Positions 27,874 through 36,063 of a stretch of DNA of 64,000 nt are shown in pieces. The DNA comes from Lachnospiraceae bacterium (GTDB taxonomy: Bacteria > Bacillota > Clostridia > Lachnospirales > Lachnospiraceae), in assembly GCA_017634455.1 (NCBI GenBank), contig JAGBNK010000022.1, positions 50,151 to 114,150 on the forward strand. Direction: 5' to 3'. The notes beneath the pieces were generated by a model. The model was not told the DNA's origin. It did not search any database and saw only the letters and a list, made by a program, of their open reading frames with translations. Each line of letters starts with the position of its first letter. Within the stretch, counting starts at the first letter, position 1. The position numbers and the translations under genes were made by a program.

Positions 27874-28505
27874 CAGATAACATAGGATTGATGCATTTTG
27901 TGGTGGGACCAGTGTCCACCAATTGCTATATTGTATACAACAGACAGACTCTTGAAGCCTTTGTTGTGGATCCGGGAGCCAATGCTTCAGGACTTGCAGC
28001 TAAGCTTGAGGAGAAGAATCTGAAGCCGGTGGCCATTTTGCTGACACATGGTCATTTCGATCATGCAGGAGCTGCTGAGGAATTAGCAGGCAAGTATGAT
28101 ATTCCTATTTATGCTCATGAGGCAGAGGCTGAGACTTTGAATAATCCTAGTATTAATCTGTCTGGAAATATGATGGGACAGCCTGCCAGATACGAGGTTG
28201 ATAACTTTCTTAGAGATGAGGAGACAATTAAGCTGGCGGGATTTGACATAAGAGTATTATTTACACCGGGACATACACCTGGGGGTTGCTGCTATTATTT
28301 ACCATACGAAGATTTACTTTTTTCCGGAGATACACTTTTCTGTGGCTCTGTGGGAAGAACAGATTTCCCAGGTGGCAGCATGAGTCAGCTGGTGGGTGCT
28401 GTGAGAGATAAGCTTATGGTACTTCCTGATAATACAGTGGTTTTGACTGGACATGATAGTGACACAACTATTGAAAGAGAAAGGTTATATAATCCGTACT
28501 TATGA
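27870..28505 (+). CDS. Metallo-beta-lactamase-fold hydrolase, glyoxalase II-like
   Basis: 211 residues. Metal motif THGHFDHAGA supplies H60, H62, D64 and H65; later ligands are in TPGHTPGGCCYY, FSGDTLF and LTGHDSDT. The length and motifs fit the YcbL/hydroxyacylglutathione-hydrolase-like branch often found next to rel in Firmicutes. The thioester substrate is unknown. ATGA overlaps link it to rel upstream and hemZ downstream, so all are translated together. Confidence 0.9.
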   Translation: MTDNIGLMHFVVGPVSTNCYIVYNRQTLEAFVVDPGANASGLAAKLEEKNLKPVAILLTHGHFDHAGAAEELAGKYDIPIYAHEAEAETLNNPSINLSGNMMGQPARYEVDNFLRDEETIKLAGFDIRVLFTPGHTPGGCCYYLPYEDLLFSGDTLFCGSVGRTDFPGGSMSQLVGAVRDKLMVLPDNTVVLTGHDSDTTIERERLYNPYL

Positions 28506-30046
28506 TATTAGTAAAATTGAATGAGGCGAATTTCGAATACGATATTTACTCCCTGATCAAGGCTTTTTATCCTAGAGAAAATATTATTATTGATGTTGAC
28601 TTTAGAAAAGAGGCCCTTCCGGAGGAAATATCGTTTCGTCTTGTTATAGAATACAGCGATAATTTAATAAAGTTGAAGGAATTAAATGACGGAGTAGTTG
28701 ACTTAAATGAGGGAAATGAATATTCCTATGTGGATTCCATTGAGACTGAATACTCTGACAGAGTTGGAACCAAGAACCAGCTTAAATTACTTCTATATAA
28801 ATATTTATCCAAGAAGACAAGAAAGACGTTGCCTTGGGGAACACTGACGGGAATTCGTCCAACCAAGGTGCCTCTCAAGATGCTTGAGGAGAGATACAGC
28901 GGTGATGAAATCTACGGTTTCATGAGAGATACTTATCAGATATCTCAGACCAAGGCTGCCCTATCTTATGGAATAGCACTGGCTGAGCATGAGCTGTTAA
29001 TGAATGTGTGCGAGAAGATTGGACATCATAAGTCGGCCAAGGATACCAGCACAGCAGATTTGTGCGAGGATGCCTACAGCCTGTACATTGGAATTCCTTT
29101 CTGCCCAAGCACCTGTCTCTATTGCTCATTTACCTCATATCCTATTTCTATATATAAGGAAATGGCAGATGAGTATGTGGAAGCTCTCTTGAAGGAAATT
29201 GATTTTGTAGGTGCCAATTTGGCAGACAAGAAACTGACTACTATATATATGGGCGGCGGTACTCCTACAAGCTTAGAGCCACATCAGCTGGAGAAAATAT
29301 TTAACAGAATCGAGGAAGTGCTGGATACAAGCAATGTGCTGGAATTTACCGTTGAAGCGGGCAGACCAGACAGCATAACAGAAGAGAAGTTGCTGGTGCT
29401 TCGCAGACATGGAGTGAGTCGAATATCAATTAATCCTCAGACAATGAATGACAAGACCCTGAAGCTTATAGGCCGCCACCACAGTGTGGCTGATATTAGA
29501 AGCAGCTTTGAGCTGGCCAGAAGTCTGGGATTTGATGATATCAATATGGATTTAATATTGGGACTTCCTGGAGAGGATAGACCTGACATTGCATATACAT
29601 TTGCTGAGATAGCCAAGATGAAGCCGGATAATCTGACGGTTCATTCCCTGGCACTGAAGAGATCAGCTCGATTGAATATAGAGTGGAAGGATTATGAGGA
29701 CATGCTTATGGAGAACTCTGAGGAGTGTATGGAGATGGCTCATAAGGCTGCTAAGGACATGGGCATGAAGCCATATTATTTGTACAGACAGAAGAATATG
29801 ACAGGAAATCTGGAAAATGTAGGATTTGCCACTCCTGGCAAAGAAGGCCTCTATAATATCTTGATTATGGAGGAAAAACAGACTATAATGGCACTTGGCG
29901 CTGGAACCTCTTGTAAGTATGTATCAGAGGGCGGAGCCACAGTCACTAGAAGTGAAAATGTGAAAGATGTGAAGCTTTATATAGAGCGCATCGATGAAAT
30001 GATAGACAGAAAAAGAGAAAAACTGGAGGAAATGGGATGGCTTTAA
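28502..30046 (+). CDS. hemZ: Coproporphyrinogen dehydrogenase-like radical SAM protein HemZ
   Basis: 514 residues. After an N-terminal domain of about 180 residues lies a radical SAM core with GIPFCPSTCLYCSF (C201, C205, C208), GGGTPTSL and NMDLILGLPGE. The C-terminal HemN-like region includes YYLYRQKNMTGNLENVG. HemZ is annotated as oxygen-independent coproporphyrinogen III dehydrogenase; whether this strain makes haem is not visible here. Overlaps of 4 and 10 bases with its neighbours mark a tight operon. Confidence 0.9.
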   Translation: MILVKLNEANFEYDIYSLIKAFYPRENIIIDVDFRKEALPEEISFRLVIEYSDNLIKLKELNDGVVDLNEGNEYSYVDSIETEYSDRVGTKNQLKLLLYKYLSKKTRKTLPWGTLTGIRPTKVPLKMLEERYSGDEIYGFMRDTYQISQTKAALSYGIALAEHELLMNVCEKIGHHKSAKDTSTADLCEDAYSLYIGIPFCPSTCLYCSFTSYPISIYKEMADEYVEALLKEIDFVGANLADKKLTTIYMGGGTPTSLEPHQLEKIFNRIEEVLDTSNVLEFTVEAGRPDSITEEKLLVLRRHGVSRISINPQTMNDKTLKLIGRHHSVADIRSSFELARSLGFDDINMDLILGLPGEDRPDIAYTFAEIAKMKPDNLTVHSLALKRSARLNIEWKDYEDMLMENSEECMEMAHKAAKDMGMKPYYLYRQKNMTGNLENVGFATPGKEGLYNILIMEEKQTIMALGAGTSCKYVSEGGATVTRSENVKDVKLYIERIDEMIDRKREKLEEMGWL

Positions 30047-31296
30047 GCAAGAAACCTGTCAATGGTATGAAGGATATTCTGCCAAAGGAAATGGAAATCA
30101 GAGATTATGTAACAGGCGTTATCAAAGAGACTTATCGTGAGTTTGGATTTACACCTATTGAGACTCCTTGTATGGAAAATATTGCCAACTTGTCTAACAA
30201 GCAGGGGGGCGAGAACGAGAAGCTTATTTTCAAGGTGTTGAAAAGAGGAGAGAAGCTTCATCTGGATACAGCCAAGGAAGAGATGGATGTAGTTGATTTT
30301 GGTATGCGTTATGATCTGACAGTTCCACTTTGCAGATTTTATTCCAATAATGTAAATGATTTGCCAAGCCCTTTTAAGGCCCTTCAGATTGGAAGCGTAT
30401 GGAGAGCTGACAGACCACAGCGTGGTAGATACAGACAGTTCACACAGTGCGATATTGATATTTTGGGCGAGCCAAGTAATATGGCTGAGATTGAGCTTAT
30501 TTTGGCTACAACAACTACTCTTGGCAGACTTGGTTTCAAGAAGTTTGAAATCAGAATTAATGAGAGAAGAATTCTCAAGGCTATGGCTTTATATGCTGGA
30601 TTTGCTCCAGAGGAGTATGATAATATATTTATCACTCTTGATAAGATGGACAAGATTGGACTTGATGGAGTCAAGGCTGAGCTTGTGGAAGATGGCTATG
30701 ATACAGCATCTGTTGAGAAATATTTAGGATTATTTGATGCTCTTGAGGATAAGAAGGATGTGGCAGTTGGAGTTGATTATCTTCTTGCAACTCTTGGTGA
30801 ACATCTGGATGAGGACATTGCCAACAACCTCAAGGAGATTGCTTTGGCGGTAAATGCTACCAAGGAAGCTGATTTTGAACTTGTATTTGATCCAACATTG
30901 GTTCGTGGTATGAGTTATTACACAGGTACAATCTTCGAGATTGCTATTCCTGAGTTTGGCGGAAGCTGTGGTGGCGGTGGACGCTACGATGAAATGATCG
31001 GTAAATTCACTGGTCAGAACGTACCGGCTTGTGGATTTTCTATTGGATTCGAGAGAATTATTCTCCTTCTTATGGAGCAGGGATATGAGATTCCGGAAAG
31101 TCCAAAGAAGGTTGCTTACTTGGTTGAGAAGAAGTATCCAGCAGACAAGCTTGCAGAGGTAATGCAGCAGGCTAAGGAAGCTAGAAAGTCTGGTCAGCAG
31201 GTATTGGTTGTTCGAATGAACAAGAATAAGAAGTTCCAGAAGGAGCAGCTCGCCAACCAGGGCTACGCCGAATTCGTGGAGTTCTTCAACGACTAA
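30037..31296 (+). CDS. hisS: Histidyl-tRNA synthetase
   Basis: 419 residues, normal for a bacterial class II HisRS. Motif 2 reads FRpGSVWRADRPQRGRYRQFTQ-like, and the histidine loops LVRGMSYYTGTIFEI and GGGGRYDEMIG are present. The C-terminal anticodon domain begins near residue 330. It charges tRNA-His. It is usually followed directly by aspS; here a 300-base GC-rich element separates them. Confidence 0.96.
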   Translation: MALSKKPVNGMKDILPKEMEIRDYVTGVIKETYREFGFTPIETPCMENIANLSNKQGGENEKLIFKVLKRGEKLHLDTAKEEMDVVDFGMRYDLTVPLCRFYSNNVNDLPSPFKALQIGSVWRADRPQRGRYRQFTQCDIDILGEPSNMAEIELILATTTTLGRLGFKKFEIRINERRILKAMALYAGFAPEEYDNIFITLDKMDKIGLDGVKAELVEDGYDTASVEKYLGLFDALEDKKDVAVGVDYLLATLGEHLDEDIANNLKEIALAVNATKEADFELVFDPTLVRGMSYYTGTIFEIAIPEFGGSCGGGGRYDEMIGKFTGQNVPACGFSIGFERIILLLMEQGYEIPESPKKVAYLVEKKYPADKLAEVMQQAKEARKSGQQVLVVRMNKNKKFQKEQLANQGYAEFVEFFND

Positions 31297-31317
31297 TTCA
31301 ATTATATGCACTCTTAT

Positions 31318-31572
31318 CAGCGTAATAACTTTGCGGGAACGCTCCCGCTACGTATTCGCACCAGCGGTACTAAATTCGCTGCGCCTGCGCTTGCTCATTA
31401 AGTGCCGGGGCTCATAATGTTTCCGCAAATGTTATTAGCTGATTGCGAGTGCTGGTTAAACCAGCCGAGTTTAGTGCTTGTAGACGCAGGCGTGTACTCT
31501 CAAGGTTTGCATGCCGCAAACCGGAGAGTGCCGCCGAGAGATTCTGCAAGGCACTTAACGAGGCGGAAATAC
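31318..31572. repeat. GC-rich repeat-like element between hisS and aspS
   Basis: This gap is visibly richer in GC than its surroundings and full of complementary segments: 31324-31340 with 31419-31436, AACTAAATTCG-type 31369-31378 with 31466-31475, CGCCTGCG (31382-31389) with CGCAGGCG (31485-31492), 31393-31406 with 31550-31564. Local hairpins are GCTGGTT/AACCAGC (31451-31465) and ACTCTC..GGTTTGC/GCAAACC..GAGAGT (31496-31529). Several long-range pairs cross one another, so they cannot all form together. It looks like an inserted mosaic of repeat units or a large structured RNA. No T-box motif is present. Confidence 0.55.
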
Positions 31573-31595
31573 ACATTTGAAAGGAAGTCATAGAC

Positions 31596-33389
31596 ATGGC
31601 AGAGAGTATGAATGGACTTCACCGCAGTCACAGATGCGCTGAAGTTACAGAAAATGAAATAGGTACAAAGGTTACTTTGATGGGTTGGGTGCAGAAGCGC
31701 CGTAACCTGGGAAGCTTGATTTTTATTGACTTGAGAGATAGAAGTGGAATCATGCAGGTAGTATTTGACGAGCCTGTAGCAGGAAGCGAAGCATTTGCCA
31801 AGGCAGGAGATGTAAGAAGTGAGTATGTAATCGCTATTACAGGAACCGTTGCCAAGAGAAGTGCAGCTGTAAATGAGAACTTAAAGACTGGTTCTATTGA
31901 AGTTATGGCTGATTCTATTAGAGTATTGTCAGAGGCACAGACTCCTCCATTCCCTATTGAGGCTGGAATCAATACCAAGGAAGAAGTTAGATTGAAATAT
32001 AGATATCTGGATTTGCGTAGACCTGATATCCAGAAGAATCTTATTCTCAGAAGTAAGGTTACAAGCGCAATCAGAGAGTTCCTTACACAGGAAGGATTTC
32101 TTGAGATTGAGACTCCTATTTTACAGAAGTCTACACCAGAAGGTGCTAGAGATTATCTTGTACCTAGCCGTGTTCATCCGGGAAGTTTCTACGCTTTGCC
32201 ACAGTCACCACAGTTGTTTAAGCAGCTGCTTATGTGTTCTGGATATGACAGATATTTCCAGGTCGCAAAATGTTTCCGTGATGAGGACTTGCGTGCAGAC
32301 AGACAGCCTGAGTTTACACAGGTTGATATGGAGATGTCATTCGTAGATGTGGATGATGTTCTTGATGTTAATGAGAGATTACTTGCCAAGGTATTCAAGG
32401 ATGCTATTGGCGTAGATGTACCTCTTCCAATTCAGAGAATGACATGGCAGGAAGCTATGGACAGATTTGGTTCTGATAAGCCTGATATCAGATTTGGTAT
32501 GGAGCTTACAGATGTATCTGAAGTTGTTAAGAACTGTGGCTTTGGAGTATTTACAGGTGCTCTTGAAAATGGTGGTACTGTCCGTGGTATCAATGTAAAG
32601 GGCCATGGCGATATGCCTCGTAAGAAAATTGATAAGCTGGTTGACTTTGCTAAGGGATACGGTGCCAAAGGTCTGGCTTATGTATGTATAAATGAGGATG
32701 GTTCAATTAAGTCTTCATTTGCCAAGTTTATGACAGATGATGAGATGGCAGCTTTGGTTAGTGCCATGAATGGTGAGGCAGGAGATTTGCTTCTCTTTGC
32801 TGCTGATAGATATAAGACAGTATGCGAAGTACTTGGTGCACTTCGTTGCAACCTTGCCAAGGAATTTGAGATGTATGATCCATCAGAATTTGCATTCCTT
32901 TGGGTTGTTGATTTCCCTCAGTTTGAGTGGTCTGATGAGCAGAACAGATTTCTTGCTATGCATCATCCATTTACAATGCCTTATGAGGAGGACTTGGATA
33001 AGCTTATTTCTGATCCAGGTGCAGTTAGAGCCAAGGCATATGATATTGTATTAAATGGTTGCGAGCTTGGTGGTGGTAGTATCCGTATTCACCAGAGCGA
33101 TGTTCAGGAGAAGATGTTTGAAGCTCTTGGATTTACTAATGAGGAAGCTCATGACAGATTTGGATTCCTTCTTGATGCATTCTCTTATGGTGTTCCACCT
33201 CATGCAGGACTTGCATTTGGCTTGGATCGTATGATTATGCTTATGACAGGAGCAGATTCAATCCGTGATGTAATTGCTTTCCCAAAAGTAAAGGATGCCA
33301 GTGATTTAATGACAGAGGCTCCTACTCCTGTAGATGCAAAGCAGCTTGAGGAGTTGGCTTTGGATGTTACAGTAACAGAAGAAGAGTAG
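31596..33389 (+). CDS. aspS: Aspartyl-tRNA synthetase
   Basis: 597 residues, bacterial AspRS size. An N-terminal OB-fold anticodon domain (about 5-110) precedes the class II core with the GAD insertion (about 290-420), which marks the bacterial type. FLEIETPIL and [25 protein letters not shown] are motif 1-2 signatures, and [11 protein letters not shown] is motif 3. AAGGAAG precedes the ATG. Confidence 0.97.
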   Translation: MAESMNGLHRSHRCAEVTENEIGTKVTLMGWVQKRRNLGSLIFIDLRDRSGIMQVVFDEPVAGSEAFAKAGDVRSEYVIAITGTVAKRSAAVNENLKTGSIEVMADSIRVLSEAQTPPFPIEAGINTKEEVRLKYRYLDLRRPDIQKNLILRSKVTSAIREFLTQEGFLEIETPILQKSTPEGARDYLVPSRVHPGSFYALPQSPQLFKQLLMCSGYDRYFQVAKCFRDEDLRADRQPEFTQVDMEMSFVDVDDVLDVNERLLAKVFKDAIGVDVPLPIQRMTWQEAMDRFGSDKPDIRFGMELTDVSEVVKNCGFGVFTGALENGGTVRGINVKGHGDMPRKKIDKLVDFAKGYGAKGLAYVCINEDGSIKSSFAKFMTDDEMAALVSAMNGEAGDLLLFAADRYKTVCEVLGALRCNLAKEFEMYDPSEFAFLWVVDFPQFEWSDEQNRFLAMHHPFTMPYEEDLDKLISDPGAVRAKAYDIVLNGCELGGGSIRIHQSDVQEKMFEALGFTNEEAHDRFGFLLDAFSYGVPPHAGLAFGLDRMIMLMTGADSIRDVIAFPKVKDASDLMTEAPTPVDAKQLEELALDVTVTEEE

Positions 33390-33468
33390 ATTCTGATTAA
33401 GTAAATATAATTCTTGTTTAAAATACGACAAATTGTCACATAAGAAGCTAGAAAAAATAGACATATCT

Positions 33469-33528
33469 GACCAATTTAATTTGTGAACTTTTATGAATGA
33501 AAATTCACAGTTGAATTGGTCTTTTTTT
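33469..33528 (+). terminator. Intrinsic terminator after aspS
   Basis: Stem GACCAATTTAATTTGTGAA with TTCACAGTTGAATTGGTC, followed by seven T. The rest of the 334-base gap holds only AT-rich sequence and the chemoreceptor promoter. Confidence 0.9.
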
Positions 33529-33663
33529 ACGCAATATATAGTATACTCACTTATATAAGCGCTTTAATAAAAAGATGAATTGACAGAATGTGACTGAATT
33601 TGATATATTTTGATGGAAAAACGAAAAAATATAGAAAAAGATGCTTATATAGCTTTTTGATTT

Positions 33664-33690
33664 TTGACATACTTGAGGGGCATTTATAAT
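33664..33690 (+). promoter_or_regulatory. Promoter of the chemoreceptor gene
   Basis: TTGACA (33664-33669) and TATAAT (33685-33690) with a rather short 15-base spacer, 32 bases before the ATG. Confidence 0.55.
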
Positions 33691-33722
33691 GAGAGTAAAT
33701 AATTATAAGAGAGGGCAGAGGT

Positions 33723-35185
33723 ATGAAAATTAAGAAAATTGAACTTACACCGGAGCAGAAAGAACATTCAAATCACAGAGGCATAATGATTTATGGCCTT
33801 ACATATTTGGGATTTTTGGGCTCTATGATAATGGCAGGAAGCGTATCTAAGATTGGTATTGTTGCCATGATACTTGGTATGATTGGAACGGTGATACTTG
33901 GTACTAAATTTGCCAAGGGAGAGAAGACGCATTTATATATAGCTCTTATATTTACAGCGGTATACTTTGTAACTGTCAGTTCTACAGATGCACATATTTA
34001 TCCAGTTACATTTATTACGGTCTTTGCTTTGACTGTATATCAGAATGTTACACTGGTAGCAGGTGGAGCCATTATTACTTATATAATTAGTTTGATACAT
34101 GTTATTACTCTGACACAGATTAAAGGTGCTTCAATTGCTGATGTAGCTACAGAGTCCATCAGTGTAGTACTCTTTACAGTATTTGCTATTTATACATCTG
34201 TTAATATTTATAACTCTACCAAGGAGAACATGGATAATATCAAGAGACAGACTGAGGCTGCTGTAGAAGTTGCAAATCAGGTTTCTGATATTTCACAACA
34301 GATTTTGGCTGAATTTCATGATATTACTAATGGGATGGATATTATTACGGCACAGGCTTCAGAAAACAAGGGTGCTTTAATGGATATTACCAATGCTTCT
34401 GAGGTAAATAGTAGTGAGATGACTCATCAGTCAGATTTGACTCAGAATATATATGCTATTATTCAAGAAACACAAGCCAACGCTGCCAAGGTGCAGGAAG
34501 ATGCTACTGAGGTTTATGAGGAAGTAGAAGATGGAGCTAAAATGTCTGAGGATATGAAAGCTCAATCTGAGGATGTTACAGCTGGAATCAATGAGACATA
34601 TGATGTTATTTCCAGACTTGTTGCTGAGATTCAGGGGTATCAAGTATTACAGATACAATCTTGGCTATTTCGGCTCAGACTAATCTCTTGGCACTGAATG
34701 CTTCTATTGAAGCGGCCAGAGCCGGTGAGGCTGGTAAGGGCTTCGCTGTTGTAGCTGATGAGATTAGAATATTGGCGGAACAGACCAAGAGCTCTACAGA
34801 AGAAATTACCAATATTATGAATCAGCTGGTTTCTGTGGCAAATCAATCTGTAACTACCTTGGATAAATGTGTTGAGGGTATCAAGATTCAGAGCGAGAAG
34901 ATTGCAAATGTTAATGATAGTTTTGAAAATACCAAGAATAATGTTGGTGAGCTGAAGAAGATGGTTGATGGCATTATAGATGCAGTTGGTGAGATTTCAA
35001 ATAATACAGCCAACATTGTAGATTCTGTTGTTAGTGTAACAGAGACTACTCACCAGGTTTCTAAGCTTTCGGGGGATGGAGTATCTGGTGCAGAGAAGAT
35101 ATATGATACAGTACAGGCTTTCAATGATGTAATTGAACGCTTACAGAATCAGGTTGTTGAATTAAAAGAAGCAGTATCTAGATAA
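33723..35185 (+). pseudogene. Methyl-accepting chemotaxis protein split by a frameshift
   Basis: Reading starts at ATG 33723 (GAGGGCAGAGGT upstream): about six membrane helices (residues 20-170), then coiled coil to VAEIQ. At the GGGG run 34634-34637 the frame is lost and the first ORF ends at 34697 with unrelated residues. The +1 frame continues as [45 protein letters not shown], the conserved chemoreceptor tip, to 35185. One extra G would restore a single 487-residue receptor without a periplasmic sensor or HAMP. Either a real mutation, a slippery phase-variable run, or a sequencing error. If real, the truncated product cannot bind CheA. Confidence 0.85.
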
Positions 35186-35215
35186 AGAAATGAAGAAGCA
35201 GTATCTAGATAAAGA
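35167..35215 (+). repeat. Direct repeat at the chemoreceptor 3' end
   Basis: AGAAGCAGTATCTAGATAAAGA occurs at 35167-35188 and 35194-35215 (27-base period). It duplicates the last codons and stop of the chemoreceptor gene. Confidence 0.85.
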
Positions 35216-35216
35216 G

Positions 35217-35249
35217 AAGGCGTCTGGCTTAATGCCAGGCGCCTTTTTG
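35217..35249 (+). terminator. Intrinsic terminator
   Basis: Stem AGGCGTCTGGC/GCCAGGCGCCT with TTAAT loop and a T run. Confidence 0.93.
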
Positions 35250-35298
35250 AAAATAAATAGTGTGATATAGAAGGAGCTTACCTTCTTTGTCTTAATGA

Positions 35299-35817
35299 TT
35301 ATCTCGCGAGAATCTCTAATATTTCTCCAATATACATTGTATGCATATTGCCTTCTTCTTTTCCTGAGTAATATGTTTCCTTTATAGTAGGATCCACAAA
35401 ATCCTCTTCTCTGATAGGTGTTGCCGCCATTTTCCTACATATAATAACAAAGTCTGCTGTATCTAGAAAAGCTACATCCTTGTAATAGTTTATATCTAAT
35501 CCTGCGGCAGCGATTTTATCTTCATCACGTCCACTTGCTTTACCTAAATATTGAAGTGTGGAATGCTTCTTGCCTTCTCCTAGGAAACAAACAGAAAATG
35601 TATCACTGTTATCTAATAATTCCTTGGTATATCTGGAATCACGAATATAAATTGTGCATGCGTTCTTGCCCCAGATTATACCGAGACCGCCCCAGCTTGC
35701 TGTCATGGCATTTACCTTGCCGTCTGCTTCTGTGACAATTGCAGCCCATTCATTACTTAATTTAGTGAATGGATTAAATTCCAATACCTCAATTGGATAT
35801 GGTTGAAAATCATGCAT
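35299..35817 (-). CDS. Flavin reductase-like FMN-binding protein
   Basis: 172 residues. The split-barrel FMN-binding pattern is visible: VNAMTASWGGLGIIWGKN near 35-52, then TIYIRDSRYTKELLDNSDTFSVCFLG. This family includes flavin reductases and related FMN oxidoreductases of anaerobes. The specific substrate is unknown. It is a lone minus-strand gene with a possible ribosome site AAGGAG before its ATG at 35817. Confidence 0.87.
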   Translation of the reverse strand: MHDFQPYPIEVLEFNPFTKLSNEWAAIVTEADGKVNAMTASWGGLGIIWGKNACTIYIRDSRYTKELLDNSDTFSVCFLGEGKKHSTLQYLGKASGRDEDKIAAAGLDINYYKDVAFLDTADFVIICRKMAATPIREEDFVDPTIKETYYSGKEEGNMHTMYIGEILEILAR

Positions 35818-36063
35818 ATGTATCTACTCCTTATTGCGATTATTTATTCTTCTCTTTGTTTAATTATATTATTGACGAGGGGACTTATCAAGGCTAAAAA
35901 GTCAGATAATTACATATAGAAATCGAATAACACATAAGTATATATTTTTATATCTGAAAATATGGTAAAATATAGTGGTATTGTTATGCTATAAGCTTGT
36001 TAAATGTTAGGAATTAATATTTAATTGCTTCATAGTTATCTACTTTAGGGGAGGACTCAATAT

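Noticed and set aside
25504..31296. HGT island from mltG to hisS
   Set aside because: Gene overlaps, codon use and conserved order (rel-MBL-hemZ-hisS-aspS) fit the core chromosome of Clostridia.
30730..31311. 193-residue minus-strand frame over hisS
   Set aside because: Antisense shadow of a well-supported synthetase gene, rich in Leu/Ser as expected from complement of coding sequence.
31297..31595. T-box riboswitch between hisS and aspS
   Set aside because: The location is suggestive, but no T-box sequence (AGGGTGG-ACCGCG type) or terminator/antiterminator pair is present.
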